Shown here: positions 1-8,070 of the stretch, piece after piece
Layout: each line of letters opens with the position of its first letter
Position numbering within the stretch: position 1 is the first letter of the stretch
From: Nocardioides humi
GTDB lineage: Bacteria; Actinomycetota; Actinomycetes; Propionibacteriales; Nocardioidaceae
DNA length: 64,000 nt
NCBI RefSeq assembly: GCF_006494775.1
Contig: NZ_CP041146.1
Location: 2,170,001 to 2,234,000, forward strand
Direction: 5' to 3'
Made by a program: the position numbers and the translations under genes
Notes under the pieces: model-generated
Database searches by the model: none
Told to the model about the DNA's origin: nothing
What the model saw: the letters and a program-made list of their open reading frames with translations, nothing else

Positions 1-2
1 GC

Positions 3-422
3 CTAGGCTCGCCGGGCCACGGGCGGAGTCGGAGCGGGGTACGGCGGCAGCGGCGGCGCCGGCGGGCGGTACATCTGCTCCATCCGGCTGCGGCGGCGCA
101 GCCGGTTGAACACGTAGACGTTGAGGAAGTGCAGGATCCCGAGGGTCAGCATGACCACGCCGATCTTGACGCTGAGCGTGTCGAAGACGTCCTCGAGCCC
201 GTGCGCGCCGCCGCTGCGCAGGTAGAGCATCACGAAGCCGAGGTTCAGCAGGTAGAAGCCGACGACGAGCAGCCGGTTGACGGCGTCGGCGAGACCCTCG
301 TCGCCGCCGAAGACGTCGGCCAGGAAGACCCGGCCGTTGCGGGCCAGGGTGGTGGCCACCCAGATGGTGAGCGGCACGGTGACGGCGAGGTAGACGACGT
401 ACCCGGTGATGGTCCAGCTCAT
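3..422 (-). CDS. small integral membrane protein
   Basis: Unrecognised 139-residue protein. Three hydrophobic segments are visible at about residues 5-25, 50-68 and 85-105, followed by a basic stretch and a proline-rich cytoplasmic-looking tail. I chose the ATG at 422 because GAGAGG lies seven bases upstream; an in-frame start at 449 would place the start inside a palindromic repeat. The gene lies directly downstream of the sigma factor/anchored-protein pair on the same strand, but a 60-bp dyad (435-494) separates them, so it probably has its own regulated promoter. Function unknown. Confidence 0.6.
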   Translation of the reverse strand: MSWTITGYVVYLAVTVPLTIWVATTLARNGRVFLADVFGGDEGLADAVNRLLVVGFYLLNLGFVMLYLRSGGAHGLEDVFDTLSVKIGVVMLTLGILHFLNVYVFNRLRRRSRMEQMYRPPAPPLPPYPAPTPPVARRA

Positions 423-434
423 GGCGATCCCTCT

Positions 435-494
435 CTTGAACACGTTCAAAACCTGACACTACGCAGCGTAGGCCAGGTTTTGAACACGTTCAAG
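435..494. repeat. nested inverted repeat with two identical 14-bp palindromes (probable operator)
   Basis: Two perfect 21-bp arms (435-455 and 474-494) face each other, and each contains the palindrome TTGAACACGTTCAA (436-449 and 480-493). A further short dyad, CTACGC-A-GCGTAG, fills the centre (459-471). The palindrome fits the TNNAACNNGTTNNA pattern recognised by some actinobacterial TetR regulators such as KstR. It sits just upstream of the start at 422, which suits repression of that gene. No TetR gene is in the window. Confidence 0.6.
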
Positions 495-500
495 TCTTGC

Positions 501-1079
501 TCAGCAGACGGAGCCCTCCCACTGGACCGCGATCGAGCCCCACCCGTCGGCGTCGCCCCCGGCGGTCTCGATCCGCAGCGGAGCGTCGGCGGCGACCGCA
601 GCCGCCGTCAGCCGGAAGGTCACGCCGTCGGCGGTCAGCTCGACCGCGATCGAGCCGCAGTCGGCCTCTCCCGGCGGTGGGGGCGGCACCTCCTCGCCGT
701 CCTCGCCGCGCGCCTCGAAGGTGGCGCCCTCGGGAGCCTCGTCGACGGCTTCGGGCGCAGGCGGTGGCTCGGCGTCCGCGTCGTAGGTGACGTCGGCGTC
801 GACGCCGTGCTCGGCGAGGGCCCGCTCCAGCCCGTCGGCGTCCTTCAGGCTGGAGATCGACACGACGACGTCGCCGTTGGACTCCTCGTGCACGGCGAAG
901 GCGGGGTCCGGGCTCAGCAGGACGGCGCCCGTGGCGACGGAGCCGGCGGCCAGGACGCCGGCGCCGAGGGCGGCCAGCCGGCGGCGCCCGCGCCTGCGGG
1001 GTACGACGGCGCGCTCGGCGACGTGCTGGCGCAGCTCGGTGAGCAGAGTCCGCTCGAATTGGTCGAGGGTGGGTGTCAT
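501..1079 (-). CDS. membrane-anchored extracytoplasmic protein encoded with an ECF sigma factor
   Basis: A 192-residue protein with a cytoplasmic N-terminus rich in basic residues, one membrane segment at about residues 33-56, and an acidic, proline-containing exported domain with one Cys near each end of the last 60 residues. Its ATG overlaps the stop of the sigma-factor gene (ATGA), so the two are translationally coupled. Position and topology resemble anti-sigma or sigma-associated sensor proteins of actinobacteria, but I see no zinc-binding anti-sigma motif (HxxxCxxC), so an anti-sigma role is inference from context only. Confidence 0.65.
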   Translation of the reverse strand: MTPTLDQFERTLLTELRQHVAERAVVPRRRGRRRLAALGAGVLAAGSVATGAVLLSPDPAFAVHEESNGDVVVSISSLKDADGLERALAEHGVDADVTYDADAEPPPAPEAVDEAPEGATFEARGEDGEEVPPPPPGEADCGSIAVELTADGVTFRLTAAAVAADAPLRIETAGGDADGWGSIAVQWEGSVC

Positions 1080-1675
1080 GACGGAACCTCCGGTGAGAGT
1101 GCGGCCTCCACAGCGGGGTGCGGGGACCGCAGGTGGGACTGGACCAGGCGCCGGCTGCGGTGCAGCCGGACCCGCGCGGTGGCCGGCTTCACCCCCAGCA
1201 CGGCCGCCGCGTCCGTGACGGACAGCCCCTCGACGGCGACGAGCTCCATGAGCGCCCGGTCGCGCGGGCGCAGGGCCTGCAGGGCGTCGTACAGCTGGCG
1301 GGTCTCGCGCTCGGCGTCGATCCGCTCCTCGATCCGGGCCACGCTGTCGGGGTCGAGCAGGCGGCGGCCGGCGATCTTGCGTACGGCGGCCCGCTGCCGG
1401 CCCTGCCGCCGGAACTCGGCGGCCACGACGTTGCGCGCCACCCCCGTCAGCCAAGCGGCGGGGTTGCCCCGGTCGGGTCGATAGCCCGCTGCGGCGTCGA
1501 CGGCCGCCACGAACACGTCGGCGGTGAGATCCGCCGCGAGGTGCGGGTCGGCGACCCTCCGAGCGACGAAGCGCTGCACGGTGTCGAGGTGGGTGCGGTA
1601 GAACGCCTCGAAGACGTCGGGGTCGTGGCCGATGCGGCGGACGTCGTCCGGGTCATCGGCTCGCTGCTGGTTCAT
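1076..1675 (-). CDS. ECF-type RNA polymerase sigma factor
   Basis: A 199-residue sigma-70 family factor. Region 2 is seen at about residues 20-85 (FEAFYRTHLDTVQRFVARRV, then AADLTADVFVAA and the PAAWLTGVARN segment). Region 4 is a helix-turn-helix at about residues 140-180 (LSVTDAAAVLGVKPATARVR). Regions 1 and 3 are absent, as in ECF factors. The ATG at 1675 is preceded by GAGAGG. It is the first gene of a two-gene operon with the membrane-anchored protein, whose start overlaps its stop. A possible -10 in the long leader lies near 1720, inside an inverted repeat shared with the promoter of add. Confidence 0.85.
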   Translation of the reverse strand: MNQQRADDPDDVRRIGHDPDVFEAFYRTHLDTVQRFVARRVADPHLAADLTADVFVAAVDAAAGYRPDRGNPAAWLTGVARNVVAAEFRRQGRQRAAVRKIAGRRLLDPDSVARIEERIDAERETRQLYDALQALRPRDRALMELVAVEGLSVTDAAAVLGVKPATARVRLHRSRRLVQSHLRSPHPAVEAALSPEVPS

Positions 1676-1719
1676 GCCCTCTCTTGGCGCCAGGGGTCCT
1701 CGACGTTACAGCCGCGATC

Positions 1720-1937
1720 CCTAGTAGTGTGTCGCGGCCAAAGCATGGTGTTGGGAGGTGTCCAGGTGCGTGCATCGCAAGGCGGCGTAGCGACGGCATA
1801 CCGGGTTGTCGGGCAGGAGCGGAGCGACTTCCCGACAACCCGGGGCTCCGCTGGCGTCTTCCGAGCTTCGCCAACGCGGCGAGGTGCGTGCCTGGGCGAC
1901 TGCCAGCCCGCGTTCTAGCTGCGACGCGCTACTAGGA
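1720..1937. repeat. divergent intergenic region bounded by 19-bp inverted repeats, with internal hairpin
   Basis: The sequence CCTAGTAGTGTGTCGCGGC begins at 1720. Its inverted counterpart ends at 1936, with 16 of 19 positions matching. Each copy places a CTACTAGG motif at the promoter-proximal side of a divergent gene (sigma factor on the left, add on the right). Between them is a perfect 13-bp stem (1801-1813 with 1831-1843) and a 17-base loop. The copies may be matching promoters or operators, or ends of a small non-coding element. No coding region is supported here. Confidence 0.5.
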
Positions 1938-1938
1938 T
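1933..1938 (+). promoter_or_regulatory. leaderless -10 element (TAGGAT) of add
   Basis: TAGGAT is followed by exactly six bases and then the GTG start of adenosine deaminase, the spacing expected for a leaderless actinobacterial transcript. There is no Shine-Dalgarno sequence. Confidence 0.55.
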
Positions 1939-1944
1939 GGCGGG

Positions 1945-2964
1945 GTGCGGGATCTCAAGGCGTTGCCCAAGGCGCACCTCCACCTGCACTTCACCGGCTC
2001 GATGCGCCACGCCACGCTGCTCGAACTCGCCGCCCGCGACCGGATCCACCTGCCCGACGCGCTGGTCGAGGAGTGGCCGCCCCAGTTGACCGCGGCCGAC
2101 GAGAAGGGCTGGTTCCGCTTCCAGCGCCTCTACGACGTCGCTCGGTCCGTGCTGCGCACCGAGGCCGACGTACGCCGGCTCGTGCTCGAGGCGGCCGAGG
2201 ACGACGTCGCCGACGGCGGCCGCTGGCTGGAGATCCAGGTCGACCCGAGCGGGTACGCCGCCCGCTTCGGCGGGATCACCGCCTTCACCGACCTGGTCCT
2301 CGACGCGGTCCGCGACGCCTCGGCCCGGACCGGACTCGGCATCGCCGTCGTGATCGCCGCCAATCGGACCCGGCACCCGCTCGACGCGCGCACCCTGGCC
2401 CGCCTCGCCAGCCAGTACGTCGACCGCGGGGTCGTCGGCTTCGGCCTGTCCAACGACGAGCGCCGCGGCCGGACCGCCGACTTCGCCCCGGCGTTCGCGA
2501 TCGCCGAGCGGGCCGGGCTGCTGCTGGCGCCCCACGGTGGCGAGCTGCGCGGGCCTGAGCACATCCGGTTGTGCCTCGACGCGCTGCACGCGGGACGGCT
2601 CGGGCACGGCGTACGCGCGGCGGAGGACCCGGACCTGCTCGCCCGGATCGTCGACGCCGGCGTCGCCCTCGAGATCTGCCCCGTCTCGAACGTCGCGCTC
2701 GGCGTCTACACCGACCTCACCTCGGTCCCGCTGCCCACGCTGCTCGACGCCGGCGCCACCGTCGCCCTCGGCGCCGACGACCCGCTGCTGTTCGGCTCCC
2801 GCCTCGCCGGCCAGTACGCCACCATGCGCGCCGCCCACGAGCTCACCGACGAGCAGCTCGCCGAGCTGGCCCGGATGTCCTTCCGCGCCAGCCGGGCGCC
2901 CAAGGACGTCGTCGACGCCGCCCTCGCCGACATCGACGCCTGGCTCGCGTCGTCCCCTGCCTGA
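1945..2964 (+). CDS. add: adenosine deaminase
   Basis: A 339-residue metal-dependent adenosine deaminase converting adenosine to inosine for purine salvage in the cytoplasm. Metal ligands are visible in HLHLH (residues 11-15) and HGGE (197-200, with the catalytic Glu), followed by LGHG (219-222), EICPVSN (243-249) and GADDP (276-280), all in the order of the family. Length is normal. The GTG start has no ribosome binding site but sits six bases after TAGGAT. It converges on the secreted-protein genes across a strong bidirectional hairpin. Confidence 0.93.
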   Translation: MRDLKALPKAHLHLHFTGSMRHATLLELAARDRIHLPDALVEEWPPQLTAADEKGWFRFQRLYDVARSVLRTEADVRRLVLEAAEDDVADGGRWLEIQVDPSGYAARFGGITAFTDLVLDAVRDASARTGLGIAVVIAANRTRHPLDARTLARLASQYVDRGVVGFGLSNDERRGRTADFAPAFAIAERAGLLLAPHGGELRGPEHIRLCLDALHAGRLGHGVRAAEDPDLLARIVDAGVALEICPVSNVALGVYTDLTSVPLPTLLDAGATVALGADDPLLFGSRLAGQYATMRAAHELTDEQLAELARMSFRASRAPKDVVDAALADIDAWLASSPA

Positions 2965-2978
2965 CCGGCCGGGAACGC

Positions 2979-3013
2979 ACCGCGGGCCCGGCCGGGTCGG
3001 CCGGGCCCGCGGT
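2979..3013. terminator. bidirectional terminator hairpin
   Basis: Perfect 16-bp GC-rich stem (2979-2994 with 2998-3013) and a 3-base loop, between the convergent add and secreted-protein genes. There is no U-run, as is usual in high-GC actinobacteria. Confidence 0.75.
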
Positions 3014-3031
3014 GGTCAGGCGGTCACGCGC

Positions 3032-4036
3032 TCAGGAGCACGCCAGGTACGACCTGGTCACGGTGACCTTCTTGCCGTTCTTCAGCTTGATCGTCGCCGT
3101 CACCTCCGCGGCCGATCCCGGCGCGGCGGGCAGCACGAGGGTGCGCTTCTTCAGCTTCTTGCCCTTGAGCTTGGCGACCTTCGCCCCGTTGACCTTGACC
3201 AGCACCTGCTTGGCCTTCTTCTTGGCCTTCTTGGTGATGGCGGCGGAGATGTTGCCCGTCGCGCAGTCACGGGCGCCGAACTGGGCGTAGGCCTTGCCCT
3301 TGCCCGAGACGGCCGACCCCGCGCCGACCGGCTGGAGGTCGATGTTCGCCGAGATCGCGAACGAGCCGGTGTTGCGACCGGCCTCACCACCGTAGGCGTC
3401 GATCCAGGTCTCGACCGACACGCCGACCGAGCCGGCCGGGAGAAGTGCCGTGACGGTGCCCTGCGACCGCTTCGTGGCCTGCAGGTAGAGACTGCCGTCC
3501 GGCAGGTCGATCTCCACGTATCCACCGGTGTAGGCGCCGCCGGTGCCCGTCCCCGTCACGGTGACCGTCGCCCACATCGGCTGCGGCAGGACGAAGTCGC
3601 CATCGACGTCGGTCGAAGCGGAGGCATGTCCGTCGCACACCGTTGCCGGGGTGTTCGGGACCGCGGAGGCCGAGACCGAGCCGGTGGCCTTGATGGTCGC
3701 CGGGGCGGCGCCCAACGGCGTCGACGACACCGAGGACGTCGCGGACGAGCTCATCGTGGTCACGTCATTGCCGGGGGCCGTGACCGTGCCCGTCTCGGCG
3801 TAGCTGTGCGTCACGGTGAGGCCGTTGTCGCTCCATGCCACGTCGGAGGGGCTGCTGCCCGTCGGCGTCGCGACGCAGGAGCCACCGGCGTCGTCATGAA
3901 CGTCGGCGTAGACGTTGACCCACGCGTTGGACACCGCGGCCTGGGCCGGGGACGGGACACTGGCCAGCCCGGTCGCCGCCAGGGCGCCGAGCGCGAGTCC
4001 GACGGCGCTGCGCCGGAACAGAAGTCGCTTCATCAA
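3032..4036 (-). CDS. secreted lysine-rich-tail protein, paralogue A
   Basis: A 334-residue exported protein of unknown function. The signal peptide is clear (MMKRLL, hydrophobic core, cleavage after PAQA at about residue 32). The mature part is Ser/Thr/Gly-rich. The C-terminal 100 residues contain a lysine cluster (ITKKAKKKAKQ) and end in RSYLACS. It is the last of three tandem paralogues (with 4235-5260 and 5410-6501), sharing 'DCATGN', the Lys-rich stretch and the C-terminal Cys pair. RBS GAGGAG precedes the ATG. It has its own promoter (TAGGGT near 4100) and terminator. An adhesive or surface-binding role is possible but unproven. Confidence 0.8.
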   Translation of the reverse strand: MMKRLLFRRSAVGLALGALAATGLASVPSPAQAAVSNAWVNVYADVHDDAGGSCVATPTGSSPSDVAWSDNGLTVTHSYAETGTVTAPGNDVTTMSSSATSSVSSTPLGAAPATIKATGSVSASAVPNTPATVCDGHASASTDVDGDFVLPQPMWATVTVTGTGTGGAYTGGYVEIDLPDGSLYLQATKRSQGTVTALLPAGSVGVSVETWIDAYGGEAGRNTGSFAISANIDLQPVGAGSAVSGKGKAYAQFGARDCATGNISAAITKKAKKKAKQVLVKVNGAKVAKLKGKKLKKRTLVLPAAPGSAAEVTATIKLKNGKKVTVTRSYLACS

Positions 4037-4124
4037 TAGCTCCTCGAGAAAGGGCGACGACGCCTCGGTCCGGCACCGTCAGGGAGTCAACCCGCGACCC
4101 TATCCAGCCCCGACCGTCGCGTGA

Positions 4125-4149
4125 GCGACTTCGCGGTTTCTTTACCTTC
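4125..4149 (-). promoter_or_regulatory. conserved upstream element of secreted paralogue A
   Basis: A 25-bp block identical at 24 positions to 5338-5362, the corresponding site upstream of paralogue B. It contains GTAAAGAAACCGCGAAGTCG on the minus strand and lies about 20 bp upstream of a -10-like TAGGGT (about 4100). Position suggests an activator site or upstream promoter element shared by the two genes. Confidence 0.5.
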
Positions 4150-4179
4150 CAGCGCGTGGCACCGCCGGTCCGGAGACGC

Positions 4180-4216
4180 ACCGCAGGCCCCGGCCGAGTC
4201 GGCCGGGGCCTGCGGT
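4180..4216. terminator. terminator hairpin after secreted paralogue B
   Basis: Perfect 17-bp stem (4180-4196 with 4200-4216) with a 3-base loop, closely resembling the hairpin after paralogue A. The gene and its terminator therefore appear to have been duplicated together. Confidence 0.75.
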
Positions 4217-4234
4217 GGTCAGGCGGTCACGCGC

Positions 4235-5260
4235 TCAGGAGCACGCCAGGTACGACCTGGTCACGGTGACCTTCTTGCCGTTCTTCAGGGTGATCTTCGC
4301 CGTCACCTCGGCCGCCGAGGAGGGCGCCGCCGGCAGGACCAGGGCGCGCTTCTTCAGCTTCTTGCCCTTGAGCTTCACGGCCTTCTTGCCGTTGACGCTC
4401 ACCACGATCTGCTTGGCCTTCTTCTTGGCCTTCTTGGTGATGGCGGCGGTCACGTTGCCCGTCGCGCAGTCGCGAGCGCCGAACTGGGTGTAGGCCTTGC
4501 CCTTGCCCGAGATCGCCGAGGCGGAGCCGACCGGCTGGAGCTCGATCTTGAAGGTTCCGCTGTAGCTGGACGTACCCTCGGCAGTGCCCTCAGCGCTGGC
4601 GCCGACCGAGGCGTTGAAGGAGAAGTTCACCTCTCCCGGGGAGAGCAGCGCGCTCGCGCTCGCCGTGCCGCGCTTCCCGACGCCCACGTAGGCGCCGCCG
4701 TCGGAGCCACCCAGCTGGATGAACCCGCCACCGTTGCCGTTCCCCGAGACGGTGAGGGTGACCCACACCGGCTGGGTCAGGACCAGCTCGCCCTGAGCCC
4801 CGCTCTGCGAGCTGACGTAGGTGTCGCAGCGGGTCGTGGCGCCCTGGGAGATGGCCGCCGCGGTCGCCTGGGCCGTCCCGGTGATGGTCGTGGGCGTGCC
4901 TCCCCCGGTGAAGGGCGTCGAGGAGACCGTGGCGGATCCGCTCGCGCTCACGTTGACCTTGTCGACCGTGTTGGCGGGATCGGTGTAGGTCCCGGCCATG
5001 CTGTAGCCGCGGCTGACGGGGACACCGTTGTCACTCCACGGCGCCGTCTCGTCGGCATCCAGCACACCCGACTCGTCGCAGTCGACCCAGGTGTCCGTGT
5101 TGTCGTCGTAGTAGTCCGAGCCCGAGTACGCCGAGCCGCCCACCGTGGCGTAGGCAACCGCAGCGTGCGCCGCCGTCGGGATGCTGGCCAGCCCGGTCGC
5201 GGCCAGCGCACCCAGGGCGAGTCCGGCAGCACCGCGCCGGACCAGAAGTCGCTTCATCAA
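4235..5260 (-). CDS. secreted lysine-rich-tail protein, paralogue B
   Basis: A 341-residue exported protein, the middle of three tandem paralogues. The signal peptide is nearly identical to that of paralogue A (MMKRLLVRRG, cleavage near AAHA). The central region is divergent, Gly/Ser/Thr-rich and acidic near residues 45-70. The last 110 residues are strongly conserved with A, including DCATGN, KKAKKKAKQ and the final RSYLACS. Four or more cysteines suggest disulfides outside the cell. RBS GAGGAG lies ahead of the ATG at 5260. No function can be assigned from sequence. Confidence 0.8.
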   Translation of the reverse strand: MMKRLLVRRGAAGLALGALAATGLASIPTAAHAAVAYATVGGSAYSGSDYYDDNTDTWVDCDESGVLDADETAPWSDNGVPVSRGYSMAGTYTDPANTVDKVNVSASGSATVSSTPFTGGGTPTTITGTAQATAAAISQGATTRCDTYVSSQSGAQGELVLTQPVWVTLTVSGNGNGGGFIQLGGSDGGAYVGVGKRGTASASALLSPGEVNFSFNASVGASAEGTAEGTSSYSGTFKIELQPVGSASAISGKGKAYTQFGARDCATGNVTAAITKKAKKKAKQIVVSVNGKKAVKLKGKKLKKRALVLPAAPSSAAEVTAKITLKNGKKVTVTRSYLACS

Positions 5261-5337
5261 TAGCTCCTCAAGAGATCGGCAGCGTCCCCAACGGCGCCGC
5301 CCGACGCGACGCTAGCGATCCGCCGCCGACGCGATGG

Positions 5338-5362
5338 GCGACTTCGCGGTTTCTTTACTTTC
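5338..5362 (-). promoter_or_regulatory. conserved upstream element of secreted paralogue B
   Basis: Counterpart of the element at 4125-4149 with one mismatch in 25 bp, again followed about 20 bp later by a -10-like TAGCGT (minus strand, about 5310). Paralogue C carries only a loosely similar A-rich stretch here. Confidence 0.5.
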
Positions 5363-5368
5363 GCCCGC

Positions 5369-5401
5369 CTGGGGTCCGGGGACGAGCGCCCCGGACCCCA
5401 G
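5369..5401. terminator. terminator hairpin after secreted paralogue C
   Basis: Perfect 13-bp stem (5369-5381 with 5389-5401) and a 7-base loop, immediately downstream of the paralogue C stop codon on the minus strand. Confidence 0.7.
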
Positions 5402-5409
5402 GGCGCCGG

Positions 5410-6501
5410 TCACCGGCAGGGCAGGTAGGACCTCGTCGCCTGCATCCTGCGGCCGTTCGCCAGGACGATCTTGACCTTCACCTTGGTCACACCCGTGGCC
5501 GTGGTCGGCAGCGTCACGGTCCTGGCCTTCGGCTTCCTGCCCTCGAGCTTCTTGCCCTTCAGCACGGCCGCCTTCGCGCCGTCGACCTTGAACGCGACGC
5601 GCTTGGCCTTCCTCACGGTCTTCTTGCCGAGCACGACGGACACGTCGCCGCTCGCGCAGTCGCGCTCGCCGAACCGGACCAGCGAGGCACCCTTGCCGGT
5701 CGCGGCCGACGCCGAGCCGACGGGCTTCAGGTCGACCGTGAAGGTGCCCGTGTACGACGCGCTGCCGTCGCCCTCGTCCGACGCCACGGCGTACGCGATG
5801 CTGGCGAAGGCCACGCCGTACGTGCCGGCCGGGAGCAGGGTGCTCGACACGGCGGAGCCCCGGTTGCCGGCGGACACCACCAGGCCGTCGCCGCCGAGGC
5901 CGAAGTAGCCCTCCCACGACGAGCCGAACCCGTCGATATTGCCCACCCCGACGAAGCTGGCGCCCTGCGCCTGGCCCTGGCGCTGCCCCTGGCCGGCGGC
6001 GGTCAGGGTCGCCCACATCGGCTGGGTGAGGGTGAAGACGCCCATCGCCTGGGACTGCGCCTGCGAGCGGACGTCGCACGCGGTCGTGGAGCCGCTCGCG
6101 AGGGCGGACGCCGACGCGGTGGCGGAGCCGGTGATCGTGGCCGGGCCGCTGCCGAGGGGCGAGGCCGTGATGGAGGTGCTGGTCGAGCTGGTCGCCTGGA
6201 CGACGTCGCCCTCGCTCCCGGTGAACGTCGCCGAGGCCGAGGTGCTCTTGGTGACCGGCACGTTGTCGTCGGACCAGGGCACGGCGTCCAGGTCGTCCCC
6301 GTCGGCGGTGCCCGCGCAGTTCCAGGAGTAGAGGTCGTACTGGCCGCCCAGCTGGGCCTCGTCGACGGCGGCGCGAGCCGGTGACGGGACGGCGGCCAGG
6401 CCGACCGCGGCGAGCGCCGCCAGGGTGAGTCCGGCGACGCTGCGGCGGACGAGCTGGTTGTTCATGAGAGATGGGCTCCTCGAGAAGGCGCGACGGCGCA
6501 C
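5410..6501 (-). CDS. secreted lysine-rich-tail protein, paralogue C
   Basis: A 363-residue exported protein, the first and most divergent of the three tandem paralogues. Two starts are possible; translation from 6501 gives MRRRAF..., but the ATG at 6465 (MNNQLVRRS) is better placed behind GAGGAG and starts a proper signal peptide with cleavage near PARA. The Cys, Ser/Thr-rich centre and Lys-rich C-terminus (GKKTVRKAKR, ending RSYLPCR) match the family, with Gln/Gly repeats (GQGQRQGQAQG) near residue 185 not seen in A or B. Function unknown. Confidence 0.78.
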   Translation of the reverse strand: MRRRAFSRSPSLMNNQLVRRSVAGLTLAALAAVGLAAVPSPARAAVDEAQLGGQYDLYSWNCAGTADGDDLDAVPWSDDNVPVTKSTSASATFTGSEGDVVQATSSTSTSITASPLGSGPATITGSATASASALASGSTTACDVRSQAQSQAMGVFTLTQPMWATLTAAGQGQRQGQAQGASFVGVGNIDGFGSSWEGYFGLGGDGLVVSAGNRGSAVSSTLLPAGTYGVAFASIAYAVASDEGDGSASYTGTFTVDLKPVGSASAATGKGASLVRFGERDCASGDVSVVLGKKTVRKAKRVAFKVDGAKAAVLKGKKLEGRKPKARTVTLPTTATGVTKVKVKIVLANGRRMQATRSYLPCR

Positions 6502-6626
6502 GGGAGCGGCGGCCGTCTACTGAGCGCAGGCTAGGACGCTCGACGCGGCTGTCGGCGAGGGTTCTGCATTTGTCGCCCGCCATGTCACCCGCGGCCGCAG
6601 GCGACCGGGCCGGCCCCGGGCCGGCC

Positions 6627-7669
6627 TCAGAGTGCGCAGCCGACGAGGACCGGCTCGTTGACCAGCTCGATCCCGAAGCGGTCCCACACGCCGGAGCGCA
6701 CCTCGCGGGCGAGGTCGAGCAGGGCGGCGGTGGTGGCCCCGCCGCGGTTGGTGAGCGCGAGGGTGTGCTTGGTGGACAGCGACACCCGCGACCCGGGCCG
6801 GTCGAGGCCGAAGCCCCTGCCGAAGCCGGCGTGCTCGATGAGCCAGGCGGCGCTGGTCTTCACGCTGCCGTCCGGCTGGGGGTACGACGGCGCGCCGGCG
6901 GGCACCCCGTCCGGGTCGACGAACGGGTTGGTGAAGAAGGAGCCGGCGCTCCAGGTGTCGTGGTCGGCCGGGTCGAGGACCATGCCCTTGCCGCGGCGCA
7001 GCGTCAGCACCGCCTCGCGTACGGCGGCGAGCGGGGCACGCTCCCCCACCGCGACCCCGAGGGTGCGGGCGAGCTCGGCGTACGACACCGGGGCGGACTC
7101 CGCGCCGCGGCCGAAGGCGAAGGTCACGTCGAGGACGAGATGGCGGCCGGGGTCGGCCTTGAAGCGCGAGTGGCGGTAGGAGAACCGGCAGTCCTCGCCG
7201 GAGAAGACGCGCTCGCCGCGCAGCATCCGGTCCCAGACCCGCACGGACGTGATGGTCTGGGCGACCTCCTGGCCGTAGGCGCCGACGTTCTGGATCGGGG
7301 TGGCGCCGGTGGTCCCCGGGATGCCGGACAGCGCCTCGGCGCCGACCCAGCCCTCGGCGACCGCGCGCGCGACGAGGCCGTCCCACGGCTCCCCCGCCGC
7401 CACGGTCACCACGACCTGCTCGCCGTCCTGCTCGCCGTCCTCGACGACCCGGACGCCGCCGCCGGCCAGGTGCACGACGGTGCCGGCGAAGCCGTCGTCG
7501 GCGACGACCAGGTTGCTGCCGCCCCGACGACGAGCACCGGCTCACCGGCCCGCTCGGCCTCGGAGACCGCGGCGACCAGGGCGTCGGGATCGGGCGCGGC
7601 GACGTACCTCCGCGCGGGTCCGCCGAGGCGGAGCGTGGTGAGGTCGGCCAGCGCGGGGTCGGCGGCCAT
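6627..7669 (-). CDS. murB: UDP-N-acetylmuramate dehydrogenase (single-base frameshift)
   Basis: MurB reduces UDP-GlcNAc-enolpyruvate to UDP-MurNAc in peptidoglycan synthesis and binds FAD. The N-terminal part (TTLRLGGPARR) and the rest, including SGIPGTTGATPIQNVGAYGQE-like FAD-binding sequence (shortened here), SYRHSRFK and the Glu of the C-terminal domain, lie in different frames. Restoring one G in the run at 7522-7525 yields VLVVGGGSNLVV and an unbroken 347-residue protein. MurB is normally essential, so a sequencing error is more likely than a true lesion. The ATG overlaps the stop of the upstream hadB gene (ATGA). Confidence 0.88.
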
Positions 7670-8070
7670 CAGGCGCGGACGAGGACCTTGGGCGCCCCGA
7701 GCACCTTGGCGCCGTCGACGGTGATCTCCAGGGCCAGCGGCAGCAGGCCGGCGTCGTTGCGCTCGCCGACGGCGCCGGCGACGGTGACCCGCGCCGCCCC
7801 CTCGGCGGGTACGACGACGGGCGCGACGAACTTCGCCCCGAGCTCGACGACCTCCGCGTCGCCGGTCCACGCGGCGACGGCGCGGCCGACCAGCGCGAGG
7901 GTGTACATCCCGTGGGCGATCACACCGGGCAGGCCGACCGCGAGCGCGATCTCCTCGTCCTGGTGGATCGGGTTGTGGTCGCCGCTGGCGACGGCGTAGG
8001 CGACGAGGTCGGCCCGGGTGATGTCGAAGGTGAGCGGCTCCAGCGCGGCGCCCGGCTGCAGGGCGGTCAT
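7669..8070 (-). CDS. hadB: MaoC-family (3R)-hydroxyacyl-ACP dehydratase subunit, HadB-like
   Basis: A 133-residue hot-dog-fold hydratase. The MaoC hydratase signature is clear at about residues 25-60: YAVASGDHNPIHQDEEIA with catalytic Asp and His, then GVIAHGMYTLA. In mycobacteria HadB is the catalytic partner of HadA in fatty-acid chain elongation. Here the ATG at 8070 overlaps the stop of the HadA-like gene and its own stop overlaps murB, so the three are translated as a coupled unit. The upstream order tRNA-Thr, tRNA-Met, rpmG, hadA matches Mycobacterium, which supports the assignment. Confidence 0.85.
   Translation of the reverse strand: MTALQPGAALEPLTFDITRADLVAYAVASGDHNPIHQDEEIALAVGLPGVIAHGMYTLALVGRAVAAWTGDAEVVELGAKFVAPVVVPAEGAARVTVAGAVGERNDAGLLPLALEITVDGAKVLGAPKVLVRA

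Noticed and set aside
1720..1937. Insertion sequence remnant
   Set aside because: No transposase fragment or target duplication is visible; the ends coincide with promoter positions, so a regulatory reading is at least as likely.
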